The notes beneath the pieces are model-generated. The model ran no database searches, was not told the DNA's origin, and saw only the letters and a program-made list of their open reading frames with translations. This document shows, piece after piece, positions 54,891 to 64,000 of a stretch of 64,000 nt of DNA (its first letter is position 1; the number at the start of each line of letters is the position of its first letter). The DNA is taken from positions 23,271 to 87,270 of the forward strand of contig NZ_WJIE01000024.1 in the NCBI RefSeq assembly GCF_009649845.1, in the 5' to 3' direction. The position numbers were made by a program, and so were the translations under genes. The DNA is from Polyangium spumosum (lineage in GTDB: Bacteria > Myxococcota_A > Polyangia > Polyangiales > Polyangiaceae).

Positions 54891-57800
54891 CTACAGGCCG
54901 GGTCCCGCGAGCGCGGCGCAGAGCTCGCGGAGCTGGAACGACTCCGCCATCGCCCGCACCTCGGCGGCCCACACGGAGAGCCGCGCGTCCTCCGCTTCAA
55001 TGGTGTCGAGCTTCTTCAAGACCTCCGGAATGCGCCCCCGCTCGGCGAGGTCGAGGAGCTCGGCCATCACCTCCGCGGGCGGCTCGACGCGGGGGGCGGT
55101 CTCCTCCGTTTCTTCGGTCATTCCCCGAGGCGCGTGAATCCACGTGAGGCCGAGCCGACGCCCGAGCACGTCGAAGAGGGCCGAGAGGCGCACCGGTTTG
55201 GGGAGGAATTCGTCGCAGCCCGCGTCCCTGGCGCGCCTCTGCGGAGCCTCGTCCACGCTGGCGGAGGAGGCGACCAGGGGCAAACCGGCGAGGGCGGGCG
55301 TCTTGCGAATGCGCCGCGCGACCTCGTCGCCGCCGATGTCGGGCAGAGCGAGGTCGAGGATCACGAGATCGGGCTGCTGCACCCCGAGGGTCGAAAGCGC
55401 TCCCTCGCCGTCCTCGCAGAGCAGGACCTCGAATCCGATAGGGCCGAGGGCGTCCCGCAAGAACGCACGATTGCCCTCGTTGTCGTCGACCACGAGGACG
55501 ACGCGCCTCGCGCCCTCGTAACCCACGACGACGTCGTCCGGAGCCGCCTCGCCGATCGGACCCTCTTCGTCGACGACGGGCAGCCGCAGCGCCACCGTGA
55601 ATGTGCTCCCCTCGCCGGGCACACTCTCCACGTCGAGCCGGCCTCCCATTTGCTCCACGATCCTGCGGCTGATGGTGAGCCCGAGCCCGGCGCCCTGGGC
55701 GCGCGCCCCCCGATCGCCGGCCTGCTCGAACGGGTCGAAGATCCGCGCGAGGTCCGCGGGCGCGATCCCCGGGCCCGTGTCCTCCACCCGAAAGACGAAT
55801 TCGTCCCCGCGCGCCTCGACGCGCAGGCCGACGCTCCCCTCGCGGGTGAACTTCACCGCATTGCCGAGCAGGTTCAGGAGCACCTGCGTCAATCGTTTTT
55901 CGTCGACGAGCACCCACATCGGCGCGCCCTTCGGCGGCTCGTAGTGAAACCCGAGCCCCTTCTGCTCCGCGCGCACCCGACACAGATCCGCGACGCTTTG
56001 CAGGAGCGCCGGGAGGTGGACCTCCGACGTGGCGAGCTCCATCTTGCCCGCCTCGATCCGGGCGAGATCGAGCACGTCGTCGATGAGCGCGAGCAGGTGC
56101 TCGCCCGATCGCTGCACGACGCCGAGCCCCGCGAGATCCTCGCGCGAGAGCCGCGGGGACCGGGCGAGGAGCTGCGTGTAGCCGAGGATGCCATTGAGCG
56201 GCGTGCGCAGCTCGTGGCTCATGCTGGCGAGGAAGCTCGATTTCGCGCGGTTCGCCACGTCGGCCGCCTCCTTGGCCACTTTCAGCGCCGTCGTCCGCTC
56301 TTCCACGATCTCTTCGAGCTCCTCGTTCCGCCGCGCGAGCGCCCGGACGCGGAGTCGTACCCCACCCGCCACGAGCCCCGAAGCCACGACGGCATACCCC
56401 AGGTACGCCCACCACGTCCGCCAGGGCGCGGGTCTCACCTCGAATGCAATCGAAGCCGGGCCGGCGATGGCGCCCGCGTGATCACGACCCCAGACCTGGA
56501 ACGTGTACGCGCCCGCTGGCAGGTTCGTGTATCGCACCTTCGCGTCCGCGCTCCATTCGCTCGGCGCCGCGTCGAAGCCGACCATCTGCGTGCGGTAACG
56601 CGTGCTCGGCTCGTGGAGGAAGTGGAGCAATGCGTAATCGAACGACACCGTGTTCCGGTCCCAGGCGAGAGAGGCGCCCGGCGCGAGCGCGAGCGCGCCA
56701 TCCCCAGCACGCGCGGACGTGAACACGAGGGGCCAGGCCGCGAGCTCCGGGACCTCTTCCGCCGGATCGAAGACCGCCGCGCCCTCGGTCGTGCCCACCC
56801 AGACGCGCCCGCGGCTGTCGACCCAGGAGGCGCTTCCATTGCATTCGTCGCCCGGCAGCCCGTCCTCGCGCGTGAAGGCATAGACGGTGAACTCCGCAGC
56901 GTCCTCCGGCGTCGGTGCGCGCGGGGTCAGGCGCGCGACGCCGCGGTTGGTCCCGAGATACACGCGCCCGAGGGCGTCCGCGCGCGCGAGCGCCACGGTG
57001 CTGTCCGGCAAAGGCGGGGTCGATTTCTCGTCGAGGCCCCGGAGCCACGCCTCGGCGTCGAGATCGTACCGCGCGACGCCTCCGCCCGCCGTGCCGATCC
57101 AGAGGATCCGTGCCCCGCGCGTGTCGCGCAGCTCGGCGAGCGTCGCGATGAGGTCGGCGCGGAGGGGCGAATTCGTGGTCGTGTACCTCCGCCACGCGCC
57201 GTCGTCGTCGAGCCGCGACAGCCCCTTGGTCGTCCCGAACCAGGTCGCCGTCCCCCCGCCGGGGCGCGTGGTCTCCAGAATGGCGATGAGGTTCTCGTGG
57301 ATGAGGCCCTCGCGGCTCTCCTTGTAGACGGGCCCCTTGCCATTCTCGTCGAGGCGCGCGGCGCCCGCCGTCGTCCCGACCCAGAGGGTACGCCCGTCGA
57401 GCGATTCGCTGGCGGCGTACACGACCTCGTACGGCAGCGACGAGTTCTGCCGGGTGAAGGTGGAAAGTTCCCCGTTGGCCCAGCGGTGGAGCCCCTTGGT
57501 GTATCCGCCCGCCCAGACCACGCCGGGCTTTTGCCGCGAAGGCAGGAGGAAAGAGAGCCACGGGCTCGTCGCGGCGGCATCCTCGGGGGAGAGGACCGGC
57601 GTGAAGCCGGAATCGGAGGACCGGAGGAGCTGATTGCGCACGGCGAGCCATATCTCGGGCGCGCCGCCGGGCGCGACGACCTCCGCGACGCTACGCACGG
57701 CGCCTGGCACGCCCGCATTGCGCTCGGTGAAGCCGACCCAGCCATCGTGCCGCAGGCGTCCGAGGCCCCCGGTCTCGGTGCCGATCCACAACGTGCGGCC

Positions 57801-58784
57801 GCCATGCGCTCCCCCGCTCGACAGGAGCGAATTGAGGTAATCGTCCGGCAGGGCGCTGTTCTGCTTGGTCAGCGTCGTCCACACCCCGTCCTGCCATCGG
57901 GCGATGCCCCCGCCGTCGGTGGCGACCCAGAGCGTCCGTTTCCCCGAGCCGCTCACGGTCTCGGCGAGCGCGCGGATGAGCGGGGCCGGGAGGGCCCCGC
58001 CCGAGGCCGCGACGAGCTCCCAGCGCCCCTCGGCGTACCGGACGAGGCCCTTGGCCGTGCCGACCCAGAGCACGCCGCGGTGTCCCTCGTCGGTCGTTTC
58101 GAGGAGCGCAGTGACCACCTTCTCCGGCGGGACGTTCTCCGCGAGGGGCTCGATGGGCGCGCAGCGAAGCTCCTCGCAGTGCACGAGACCTCGGCCCGTG
58201 CCGACCCAGAGCGTCGGCTCGCCGCTCGGGAGCCTCCCAGGTTGCAGGGCGCGGACGTCCACGCGCTCGAGCCCCAGCCCGAGATCGACACGGGTGAAAC
58301 GCTCGCCCTCGAACCGATAGAGTCCGTCGAATGTCCCCGCCCAGAGCGCAAACCCATTCGCGGAAGGCGCCTCGACGAGCGCGACGACCTCCCGCCCAGC
58401 CGTGAGGCCTTCGCCGGCCTCGAAGCGCGTGAAGCTCGCGTTCGCGTAACGAAGGACGTGGCCGCTGAACATGCCGAACCAGACGGCGCCGTCGCGCGTC
58501 CCGGCGACCGCCTGCACCCAGCTCGACGCCTGCTCGGGCGGCAATGACAGATGCGTGAAGTGGCGCCCGTCGTAGTGGGCTACGCCGCCCTGCGTGCCGA
58601 TCCACAGGTGGCCCGCGGCGTCGAAGGCGATGGCTTCGACGGTGCTCTGCGGGATGCCGTCATCCAGGCCAAACGTGCGGATCCAGGGCACGCCGCGGGC
58701 CTGGATGTCGGGGGCGGCGAAGGAGGCGCGCGCCGGCGTCGCGACGAGCGCGCCGGCGAGGACGGCGACGAGGCGACGGCTCAC
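54891..58784 (-). CDS. Two-component hybrid kinase with regulator-propeller sensor
   Basis: A 1297-residue one-protein two-component system with GTG start at 58784 and a signal peptide ([15 protein letters not shown]). Residues about 30-670 form a periplasmic sensor of about fourteen regulator-propeller repeats ([24 protein letters not shown]), followed by a Y_Y_Y beta-sandwich (about 680-785). One membrane helix (about 786-812) leads to HisKA ([12 protein letters not shown], about 856), HATPase (NLLGNAVKF about 971; DTGPGIAP about 1001) and a C-terminal receiver ([13 protein letters not shown], about 1143). A short helical tail follows. In Bacteroidetes such sensors detect polysaccharide fragments; a similar role here is possible but unproven. 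No SusC/D or glycan gene is adjacent. Confidence 0.93.
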   Translation of the reverse strand: MSRRLVAVLAGALVATPARASFAAPDIQARGVPWIRTFGLDDGIPQSTVEAIAFDAAGHLWIGTQGGVAHYDGRHFTHLSLPPEQASSWVQAVAGTRDGAVWFGMFSGHVLRYANASFTRFEAGEGLTAGREVVALVEAPSANGFALWAGTFDGLYRFEGERFTRVDLGLGLERVDVRALQPGRLPSGEPTLWVGTGRGLVHCEELRCAPIEPLAENVPPEKVVTALLETTDEGHRGVLWVGTAKGLVRYAEGRWELVAASGGALPAPLIRALAETVSGSGKRTLWVATDGGGIARWQDGVWTTLTKQNSALPDDYLNSLLSSGGAHGGRTLWIGTETGGLGRLRHDGWVGFTERNAGVPGAVRSVAEVVAPGGAPEIWLAVRNQLLRSSDSGFTPVLSPEDAAATSPWLSFLLPSRQKPGVVWAGGYTKGLHRWANGELSTFTRQNSSLPYEVVYAASESLDGRTLWVGTTAGAARLDENGKGPVYKESREGLIHENLIAILETTRPGGGTATWFGTTKGLSRLDDDGAWRRYTTTNSPLRADLIATLAELRDTRGARILWIGTAGGGVARYDLDAEAWLRGLDEKSTPPLPDSTVALARADALGRVYLGTNRGVARLTPRAPTPEDAAEFTVYAFTREDGLPGDECNGSASWVDSRGRVWVGTTEGAAVFDPAEEVPELAAWPLVFTSARAGDGALALAPGASLAWDRNTVSFDYALLHFLHEPSTRYRTQMVGFDAAPSEWSADAKVRYTNLPAGAYTFQVWGRDHAGAIAGPASIAFEVRPAPWRTWWAYLGYAVVASGLVAGGVRLRVRALARRNEELEEIVEERTTALKVAKEAADVANRAKSSFLASMSHELRTPLNGILGYTQLLARSPRLSREDLAGLGVVQRSGEHLLALIDDVLDLARIEAGKMELATSEVHLPALLQSVADLCRVRAEQKGLGFHYEPPKGAPMWVLVDEKRLTQVLLNLLGNAVKFTREGSVGLRVEARGDEFVFRVEDTGPGIAPADLARIFDPFEQAGDRGARAQGAGLGLTISRRIVEQMGGRLDVESVPGEGSTFTVALRLPVVDEEGPIGEAAPDDVVVGYEGARRVVLVVDDNEGNRAFLRDALGPIGFEVLLCEDGEGALSTLGVQQPDLVILDLALPDIGGDEVARRIRKTPALAGLPLVASSASVDEAPQRRARDAGCDEFLPKPVRLSALFDVLGRRLGLTWIHAPRGMTEETEETAPRVEPPAEVMAELLDLAERGRIPEVLKKLDTIEAEDARLSVWAAEVRAMAESFQLRELCAALAGPGL

Positions 58785-58860
58785 ACGGGCGGATGCTACA
58801 TGGGGTGCGGCGTCGTCGTGAAGGGCTGTTCTCCGAGGGCGCCTGACGAAGGGGCCACGC

Positions 58861-60051
58861 TCACGGCCGCGAGAAATGCCCCTCGAGCCAGGGGATCATC
58901 CTCTCGATGTCGTGCTTGATCGTGCCGAAATGGACGCCGAGATCAGGGACGATCGGGACCCCCGAGCCCAGCTCGTAGAGCTCGTATTCGACGAGGTCCC
59001 CATTCAGGAAGACGAGCTGATCCACGAGCTTCCTGGTGTTGACGGCGAGGACACGCGTATCGGCGGCGGCCTGCACGATCCGGACGGGCGCTTCGATCGG
59101 CAGGGCCGGGTGCATACGCTCGAGCTGCCGGAAGAACTTGCTCTTGCTCGGGTTTTGCCTCGGATTGAAGATGTCGGTCCCCACGAGCCCGCCCCAGGAG
59201 TCCGACTCGCTCAGGCGGCCGCGGGAGTACCGCTCGAGATGCGGGAAGACCTCGTAAGCCCTGTCGGAGAGCAGCTCCCGGGGATCGATGGTGGGGTCGC
59301 CGCCCATGGCGCCCGTGAGGAAGAGGCCGGGGAAAGCGTAGCCGTCGAAGGGCGTCTCCTTGTGCTGGGAGGCGCCCACGACGAGGTCGACGATCGAGGA
59401 GGAGGGCGCGACGGCCACCACGCCGCGGAAGTCGAGCTCTGGCGTCCACGAGGGCGCGTGATGGGCGCCGAAGAGCGCGGCCTGGCCGCCCTGCGAGTGG
59501 CCGACGATCTGGAAGCAATGGCCGATCTCGGGGAAGATCTGCCGCGCCGCGCGCACGATATCGAGGATGCCGCGCGCCTCGGACTCGCCGAGCTGATAAG
59601 GGTGCGGCCCCTCCGTGCCGAGCCCCTCGTAATCGGTCATCACGACGGCCCAGCCCTTCTCGAGGAACGCGCGGAGCAGGACGTGCGGATAGGCGTTCAT
59701 GGGCTTCGACTTCTCGTCCTCGTCACGCGAGGGCGCGGTCGGGTCCGCGCTGCCGACCGTCCCGTGCGCCCAGCTTATCACCGGGTAGGATCCGCCGGCG
59801 GGCGGCGGCGTATCAGGCAGCACGACGATGCCGGAGACCGCGATGGGGTTGCCGCGGACGTCCCTCGAGCGATAGAGGACGAGCTCGTTGCGCCAGCGCG
59901 GCGTCGATGCGCCCTCCGGCTTCACGATGGCGCTCTCGACGGTGAGAGGCCGGTGCCAGATCACCGTGCCGTGCTCACCCTCGAGATCCGCCGGGTCCTT
60001 GGGGTAATAAAATGCCACGCCCTCCGGGGCTGCTTTGATCACTGAGGCCAT
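58861..60051 (-). CDS. Secretory-lipase-type alpha/beta hydrolase
   Basis: A 396-residue hydrolase with AAGGAG before the ATG at 60051. The nucleophile elbow is GHSQGG (about residue 190), with a likely Asp in AAADTRV and a His in GVHFGT near the end, completing a triad. The order ([15 protein letters not shown], then DYEGLGTEG before the elbow) fits the secretory lipase (LIP) family also found in actinobacteria and fungi. No convincing signal peptide is visible in the first 30 residues, so it may be cytoplasmic or leave by another route. Its substrate is probably a lipid or aryl ester. Confidence 0.88.
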   Translation of the reverse strand: MASVIKAAPEGVAFYYPKDPADLEGEHGTVIWHRPLTVESAIVKPEGASTPRWRNELVLYRSRDVRGNPIAVSGIVVLPDTPPPAGGSYPVISWAHGTVGSADPTAPSRDEDEKSKPMNAYPHVLLRAFLEKGWAVVMTDYEGLGTEGPHPYQLGESEARGILDIVRAARQIFPEIGHCFQIVGHSQGGQAALFGAHHAPSWTPELDFRGVVAVAPSSSIVDLVVGASQHKETPFDGYAFPGLFLTGAMGGDPTIDPRELLSDRAYEVFPHLERYSRGRLSESDSWGGLVGTDIFNPRQNPSKSKFFRQLERMHPALPIEAPVRIVQAAADTRVLAVNTRKLVDQLVFLNGDLVEYELYELGSGVPIVPDLGVHFGTIKHDIERMIPWLEGHFSRP

Positions 60052-60184
60052 GAAGTCTCCTTGCGCTCGGGTTTACCGAGATACAGGCGACACCCTACGG
60101 CGTCCTGGAGGGCGCCGTCCATGAGACCAAGGTCCCATGGTCCACACCAAACCTCGGCTCGCCGGAGCACGCCCAGGATCGTCG

Positions 60185-60310
60185 GTGAGATGATGCGCTG
60201 GACCGGTCACGGAGAGGACGGCGGGGTCATCCGTTTCTACGAGCGCCTCGGATGGCACACACGGAAGTGCACGACTGGATCGGCGAGAGATGGTTCTTCC
60301 TGACCTGCAC
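60185..60310 (+). pseudogene. Remnant of a GNAT acetyltransferase C-terminus
   Basis: The plus strand reads GGVIRFYERLGWHT, the typical end of a GNAT domain. A frame change then continues with EVHDWIGERWFFL, so one break separates the two parts. No N-terminal acetyl-CoA-binding part is found upstream in the 130 bases available. This is a small decayed fragment between the lipase and TetR genes. Confidence 0.55.
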
Positions 60311-60312
60311 AC

Positions 60313-61107
60313 TCAGCGCATGCGCCGCCGCGGACGGCCATGCTCGGCGACTTGCGCGATGCCGTCGAGGATGCGCTCCAGTCCGAATGTGAACTGCGCA
60401 TTGTCGTCCTCCATCGCATCGGTCGTCGCCGCGGCAACGAGAGCGCTTATCGTCGGGAAGCGCTGCGCGTCGATCAGCCCGCCCAGTGTACGCCAATACG
60501 ACGCGGAGGCTTCGGCAGCGCCGCGACCGCTGCGGCGTTCAGCCTCGCGGAGATCCGCCTCCAGCATTGCCTCGTGCCGCACCCAGCCGTTGACCAGCGC
60601 GAGCGCGTCCAGCTTGGCCATCTCGGGCAGGCCTGTTCCGCTCAGGCTGCTCAAGCCGCGTTCGAACCACACCACCTGGTTCGGCGTGATCGGCGGGCCG
60701 CCCAGCGGAATGCGCACCACCCAGGGGTGCTTGCGCAGCACGGCCAGGTGCTGCCGCGCCCATCGTTCCACCGCCACCTGCCACGGCTCCTCGGGCGCGG
60801 GCGGCGGGGGATGCTCGCAAAACGCGGCGTCCATCATCAGCATCAACAGCTCTTCTTTGGACTCGACGTAGCGATAGAGCGCCATCGTCCCGGCGCCCAA
60901 GACCGTCGCCACGCGGCCCATCGAGACCGCGCTCAAGCCTTCCGTCTCTGCCACCTGCACGGCAGCCGCGACGATCCGCTCCAGGCTCAGCCCGGGCTTG
61001 GGTCCCTTGCCCGGACGGTCCTTCACGCCCCACGCCGTCGCCAGGCCCAGCGACAAGCCCTGCCGTCCCTCGCCTCCCACCACCTTCCCCTTCTCGCTTG
61101 ACCGCAT
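60313..61107 (-). CDS. TetR-family transcriptional regulator
   Basis: A 264-residue repressor-type protein. A basic N-terminus of about 35 residues precedes the helix-turn-helix (LSLERIVAAAVQVAETEG, then MGRVATVLGAGTMALYRYV, about 40-85). The C-terminal ligand domain is of the TetR_C_1 class (PWQVAVERWARQHLAVLRKHP). It is divergent from a DUF2306 membrane protein, with a 67-bp gap that holds matched repeats, so it most likely represses that gene and itself until a small hydrophobic ligand binds. Confidence 0.92.
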   Translation of the reverse strand: MRSSEKGKVVGGEGRQGLSLGLATAWGVKDRPGKGPKPGLSLERIVAAAVQVAETEGLSAVSMGRVATVLGAGTMALYRYVESKEELLMLMMDAAFCEHPPPPAPEEPWQVAVERWARQHLAVLRKHPWVVRIPLGGPPITPNQVVWFERGLSSLSGTGLPEMAKLDALALVNGWVRHEAMLEADLREAERRSGRGAAEASASYWRTLGGLIDAQRFPTISALVAAATTDAMEDDNAQFTFGLERILDGIAQVAEHGRPRRRMR

Positions 61108-61114
61108 CGCGCTT

Positions 61115-61160
61115 CTGCGTATACCTCACACAGTAAAGCGTATGTCGTACGCAGTAAGCG
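61115..61160. promoter_or_regulatory. Probable TetR operator region
   Basis: CTGCGTA (61115-61121) and TACGCAG (61148-61154) form a 7-bp inverted repeat. CAGTAAAGCG (61131) and CAGTAAGCG (61152) form a direct repeat. Both lie between the divergent tetR and DUF2306 starts, where a repressor would block both promoters. Confidence 0.5.
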
Positions 61161-61174
61161 GTGAGGGGAAAAAA

Positions 61175-61951
61175 ATGGTCGCAACTCCTTCGTGGTGGCG
61201 CTCGTGGCTCGCGCTGCTCGGATCGGTCGCCGTGGTGTTCGTCGCGTTCTCGCTGCTGCCGTATCTGTCGCTCGATCCGGCCCGCTCCCGGGTCCCCGTC
61301 CCGACCGACCTGCGCTGGTACTACCCGCTGCTGGTCGTGCACGTCGTGTGCGGGGCGATCGCCATGCTCAGCGGCTGCGTGCAGGTCTGGCCGTGGTTTC
61401 GGCAGAGCTTTCCGCGGGTGCACCGGCGACTGGGGCGGCTCTACGTATTCGGTGGCGTGCTCCCCGCAGGGGTGATCGGTCTGCTGATCGGCGCGCTCAG
61501 CCCCTTCGGTCCCGTCATCCGCGTGAGCAACGTACTGCTCGCCCTGCTTTGGCTGATCTTCACCGTCGCCGGCTATCGGAGCGCACGACAGCAGCGGATG
61601 GCGGAGCACCACAAATGGATGGTCCGCAGCTTCGCGCTCACGATGTCCGTGATCACCAATCGGATCTGGGGCGTGGTCGCGGGGATCGCCCTGATGCCGC
61701 AACTGCACACCACGTTCACTGGCAACGAAGAGCTGCTGCGACAGGCCATCGCCGGCATCGCCGGCTGGCTCGGCTGGACGCTGCCGCTGCTATGGATCCA
61801 GTGGTGGCTGGAGCGTGAGAAATGGTCAAGAGTCGTGGATCACGCCCCTGATCAAGCAGGGACCTTCACCGCGCGCCTGCTCGCACCAGGGCCACGAGCG
61901 CGTGCCCGTCGAGCTTGCGCCACGTCTTCTCGGCGGCGAGCAGCCGCTTGA
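61175..61951 (+). CDS. DUF2306-type membrane protein, 3' end replaced by an IS
   Basis: Started at MVATPSWW (61175), with GAGGGG seven bases before it; an ATG at 61142 lies inside the operator. About 217 residues are native, with some six hydrophobic segments (WLALLGSVAVVFVAFSLLPY first) and the HRRLGRLYVFGG and HHKWMVRSFALT motifs of the family. From about 61826 the frame runs into the IS256-type element, giving an Arg/Ala-rich tail of about 40 residues that is not native. As the family is about this length, only a few terminal residues are lost and function may survive. The role is unknown; regulation by the divergent TetR suggests a stress or detoxification setting. Confidence 0.8.
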   Translation: MVATPSWWRSWLALLGSVAVVFVAFSLLPYLSLDPARSRVPVPTDLRWYYPLLVVHVVCGAIAMLSGCVQVWPWFRQSFPRVHRRLGRLYVFGGVLPAGVIGLLIGALSPFGPVIRVSNVLLALLWLIFTVAGYRSARQQRMAEHHKWMVRSFALTMSVITNRIWGVVAGIALMPQLHTTFTGNEELLRQAIAGIAGWLGWTLPLLWIQWWLEREKWSRVVDHAPDQAGTFTARLLAPGPRARARRACATSSRRRAAA

Positions 61952-62768
61952 ACACCATCGCCAGCCCTGCGTTTCGCGGGCCTGGTCCCTTCGTCACCCG
62001 CGTCCGCAATCGCACCGTCGCGAGGGTCGACTCGATTGGATTCGTCGTACGCAGGTGCTTCCAGTGCGCCGCCGGAAAGTCGACGCAGGTGAGCCGCGCC
62101 TCGCGCCCGTCGACGAGCGACTTCGCGGCTTTCGGGTACTTCTCGCCGTAGCTCGACGCGAAATCGTCGATCGCGGCGTCCGCGGCCTTCCGCGTCGGCG
62201 CGTTCATCGCCTCTTGCAGCTTCGACTTGGCCCGCGGCTGGAGCGGTCCGCGAGCGACCGCTTCTGCCACGCCTCTCGCTCGTCGGACCACGTCGACACG
62301 AGCCGCGTGATCGCGCTTGGCGACAGCCCCGACCCATTTTCGCCGAGCAACGTCGGAAGCGCCTCGCAGAAGTCGCCCATCGACAAACCGCGCAGATACA
62401 GGAGGGGACAACACCTCCGAGACGTTCTTCGAGCGCCGCAGGTACGGCGGCAGGATCTCGCTCGTGAACTTCTGCTTTTTGCCGTCCACCACGCGCTTGT
62501 CGTTCACCCCGCGGCGCCTCGATCGTCACCGTCCCGGAGCCCACCGTCACCTGCCGCGGTTTGCCCTTGCCATTTCGCACGACGAGCGCGCGGCCATCCT
62601 CGCCTCGCTCGCCGCGCAGCCGCTCCACGTACGCGTCCACCTCGACCTCGAGCGCTGCCACGATCATCCGCCGCGCCCCCTCCCGCGCGAGCTCGTCCAG
62701 CGTCGCCATGGTTCGCCCCCGAAAAGGTACGCCACTTTTCTCAGGTCACGTCGATCCACGACTTTTGG
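61826..62768 (-). mobile_element. Defective IS256-family insertion sequence
   Basis: Both ends carry related inverted sequences: AAGAGTCGTGGATC inward from about 61828, and AAAAGTCGTGGATC on the opposite strand from about 62766, followed at both ends by CCTGA-like bases. Inside is a transposase with frameshifts and an internal deletion. I could not recognise matching target-site duplications. The element cut the 3' end of the DUF2306 gene. Confidence 0.75.
61866..62709 (-). pseudogene. IS256-family transposase, frameshifted and internally deleted
   Basis: The start (MATLDELAREGARRMIVAAL, 62709) and the end (FPAAHWKHLRTTNPIEST, FKRLLAAEKTWRKLDGHALV) are typical of IS256 transposases. The coding sense jumps frame at least twice near 62510 and 62390. 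A central block of about 150 residues is missing between QKRSLADRS and QPRAKSKLQEAM. The lost part includes the first catalytic aspartates of the DDE site, so the enzyme must be inactive. An intact copy would be about 400 residues. Confidence 0.85.
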
Positions 62769-62892
62769 GTATATCGCAGGGCGTCCTCTGCTGGGCTCGA
62801 CCGCCGTTCTCGGATGAGGCCATGGTGAGGCCACAGCTTTTGTCGGCGGAGAGGGAGCGAGGGGGGATGGCTCGTAACCCATCGGAATCATT

Positions 62893-62937
62893 TGCGCCCC
62901 GGCAGGAATCGGACCTGCGACCTTCGGTTTGGGAAAT
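62893..62937 (-). other. 3' remnant of a tRNA, possibly tRNA-Gly(CCC)
   Basis: On the minus strand there is a perfect T-arm stem GCAGG/CCTGC around TCCGATT, then an acceptor strand CGGGGCG. Upstream stand a loop TTCCCAA (anticodon position CCC) and the 3' side of its stem, ACCGA. The 5' side of that stem does not pair, and no D-arm or 5' acceptor strand is found. So only the last 45 bases look like tRNA. Such 3' fragments usually mark the integration site of a mobile element. Confidence 0.6.
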
Positions 62938-63077
62938 GCGTTCGGTGCTCTGAACGCCTCCCTCGCAACTCACTGAGAAGAGACACAAAACAGGCTCATC
63001 TCAGCCAGATCTGCGATCGCGAGGGGGTGGGCAGAGCGCGACAGGATGCGACGAGAGAGGGCAAGAAGAGAGGGGGG

Positions 63078-63110
63078 TTGGGGCAACATTGGGGCAACAG
63101 TGGGGCAACG
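63078..63110. repeat. Three tandem 11-bp repeats
   Basis: TTGGGGCAACA occurs twice and GTGGGGCAACG once, head to tail. Such direct repeats can be protein-binding iterons or simple slippage products; nothing nearby decides between them. Confidence 0.6.
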
Positions 63111-63346
63111 GAAAACCCGCCTGGGGACGGCCGCTCAGCAGGCGGACGGCCCTTGCGTCGGACGAACGCCCCCGGTCATCACCCTCGCGCGGCCAGCTCG
63201 TTCGCCGGGCGGCCCGCGCCGCAGCGCGTCGGGGGGCCGACGTGCACGCCGGGCGCAACGTCGCGGATCGGTCCCACCTCGTGCGCAGGGCTTTAGGTGC
63301 GAAGGCGCGCGGAGGGCGCTCGGATGCCGATCTTGCCCTCCCCGGC

Positions 63347-63375
63347 AGTTTGTCCATATCGACCCAGGACAAACT
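63347..63375. repeat. Inverted repeat near the right-hand transposase
   Basis: AGTTTGTCC (63347-63355) and GGACAAACT (63367-63375) are perfect 9-bp arms around an 11-base spacer. It may be an operator or lie near the left end of the element whose transposase begins about 150 bases later. Confidence 0.5.
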
Positions 63376-63499
63376 ATCCTTCAGGAAAACCTGCCAGGCC
63401 GACCCTCCGGGCGCGCCTAGAGCGCCGATCCCTTCAACTTCCCCGATCCTTCCGCGTACTTACACGAGGGGGATCGACAGGCGCTTGCCGACGTGATCC

Positions 63500-64000
63500 A
63501 CTCTCCGCGGCTCGCCCAGCCCAACGGAGAAGTCACGTCCATGTCGACCGCCGTTCCGCGCTGGAATCCGAGCTCTGTCGCGACCCCGCAGGGAGCAGAT
63601 GCTCCTGGCCCGGCTGGGCAACCACCGGAAGCTGTTCGCGTTCCTTTATCAGCATCGCCTGGAGTTGTTCGACGACGCTCTCCAGGACGAGCTCGCGGCC
63701 ATGTACCGCGACACCGGCGAAGGCAGGCTGCCTGTACCTCCAGCCTTGCTGGCGATGGTCTTGTTATTACAGGCGTATCACGGCGTATCCGATCGCGAGG
63801 CGGTCGAGTTGACGGTCGTCGATCTGCGCTGGCAGCTCGTGCTGGGCATCTTGGGAGCTGAAACGCAGGCGTTCGGGCAGAGCACCTTGCAGGCGTTCCG
63901 CGAGCGGATGATCGCGCATGGTATGGACCTCCGGATGCTCGAGCGCACCATCGAGCTCGCCAAGAAGACCCAGGGGTTCGACTGGAAAAAGTTGCCGAAA
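63500..64000 (+). pseudogene. IS1182-like transposase, frameshifted and cut by the window end
   Basis: One frame ends its sense at RRSALESELCRDP (near 63585). The next resumes at REQMLLARLGNHRKLF and runs open to the window edge (FDDALQDELAAMYRDTG, PPALLAMVLLLQAYHGVSD, FDWKKLPK). A single lost C in the run at about 63582-63585 would explain the break. The N-terminal DUF772-type part fits IS1182/IS5-like transposases. The catalytic part lies beyond the window, so whether the rest is intact cannot be told. If the shift is a sequencing error, the gene is whole. Confidence 0.7.

Larger units (their letters stand above)
62938..63490. other. Non-coding stretch in the mobile zone
   Basis: I see no supportable gene in this interval. 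It holds the short tandem repeat at 63078-63110 and the inverted repeat at 63347-63375, listed separately. The open frames here are Arg/Pro-rich, overlap one another and have no ribosome sites. Confidence 0.5.

Noticed and set aside
62893..62990. A complete tRNA gene
   Set aside because: Only the T-arm, 3' acceptor strand and half of the anticodon arm fit. The 5' half does not pair and has no D-arm.

Overview
This is high-GC DNA whose gene content points to a myxobacterium, most likely of the Polyangiales type. It has several Ser/Thr kinases, two FHA-linked sigma-54 activators, RCC1 lipoproteins with the myxobacterial Cys-rich repeat, caspase-fold proteins, large hybrid kinases and a hybrid NRPS-PKS gene. 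The organism is inferred from this style and was not identified by any search.

Layout. 1-5.1 kb: the tail of a type VI secretion-like locus, with two unknown proteins, a VgrG spike with a long C-terminal extension, and a small overlapping gene. 5.1-8.0 kb: a membrane Ser/Thr kinase with a 7TMR-DISM sensor. 8.5-23.8 kb: an island of four caspase-superfamily proteins (CHAT-NACHT-WD40, a C25/CHAT-like protein, TPR-CHAT and a metacaspase), interleaved with a sigma-54 activator (called R1 here) and two small exported proteins. 24-27.9 kb: an unknown protein and a kinase-ATPase-TPR regulator. 28-31.2 kb: an RCC1 lipoprotein, an exported repeat protein and a truncated kinase. 31.4-32.4 kb: a PAS-STAS (RsbR-like) protein. 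32.8-44.2 kb: one 3793-residue NRPS-PKS. 44.3-49.5 kb: a second RCC1 / exported protein / kinase module, paralogous to the first. 49.5-52 kb: a second FHA sigma-54 activator (R2) divergent from an SGNH hydrolase. 52-60 kb: a frameshifted lipoprotein, a FixL/FixJ-like pair, a giant hybrid kinase and a secretory-type lipase. 60-64 kb: TetR with a DUF2306 membrane protein, then a decayed mobile-element zone.

The main result is regulatory. Three intergenic regions around the caspase island carry the palindrome CTGACGCGTCAG, with extra sites one or two helical turns away. In each region a sigma-54 -24/-12 element (GG-N10-GC, with a shared GCTGC -12 box) lies in front of an exported or unknown protein. 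The same design with a different palindrome, TGTCCGGACA twice at 21-bp spacing, lies between R2 and the SGNH hydrolase gene, which has an almost perfect sigma-54 promoter. I infer two separate FHA-activator circuits, each possibly fed by the Ser/Thr kinases encoded nearby.

The megasynthase reads A-MT-T-C-A-MT-T-KS-AT-T-TE. Its specificity residues suggest a sarcosine / N-methyl-leucine / C2 product. No tailoring, transport or phosphopantetheinyl-transferase gene lies beside it.
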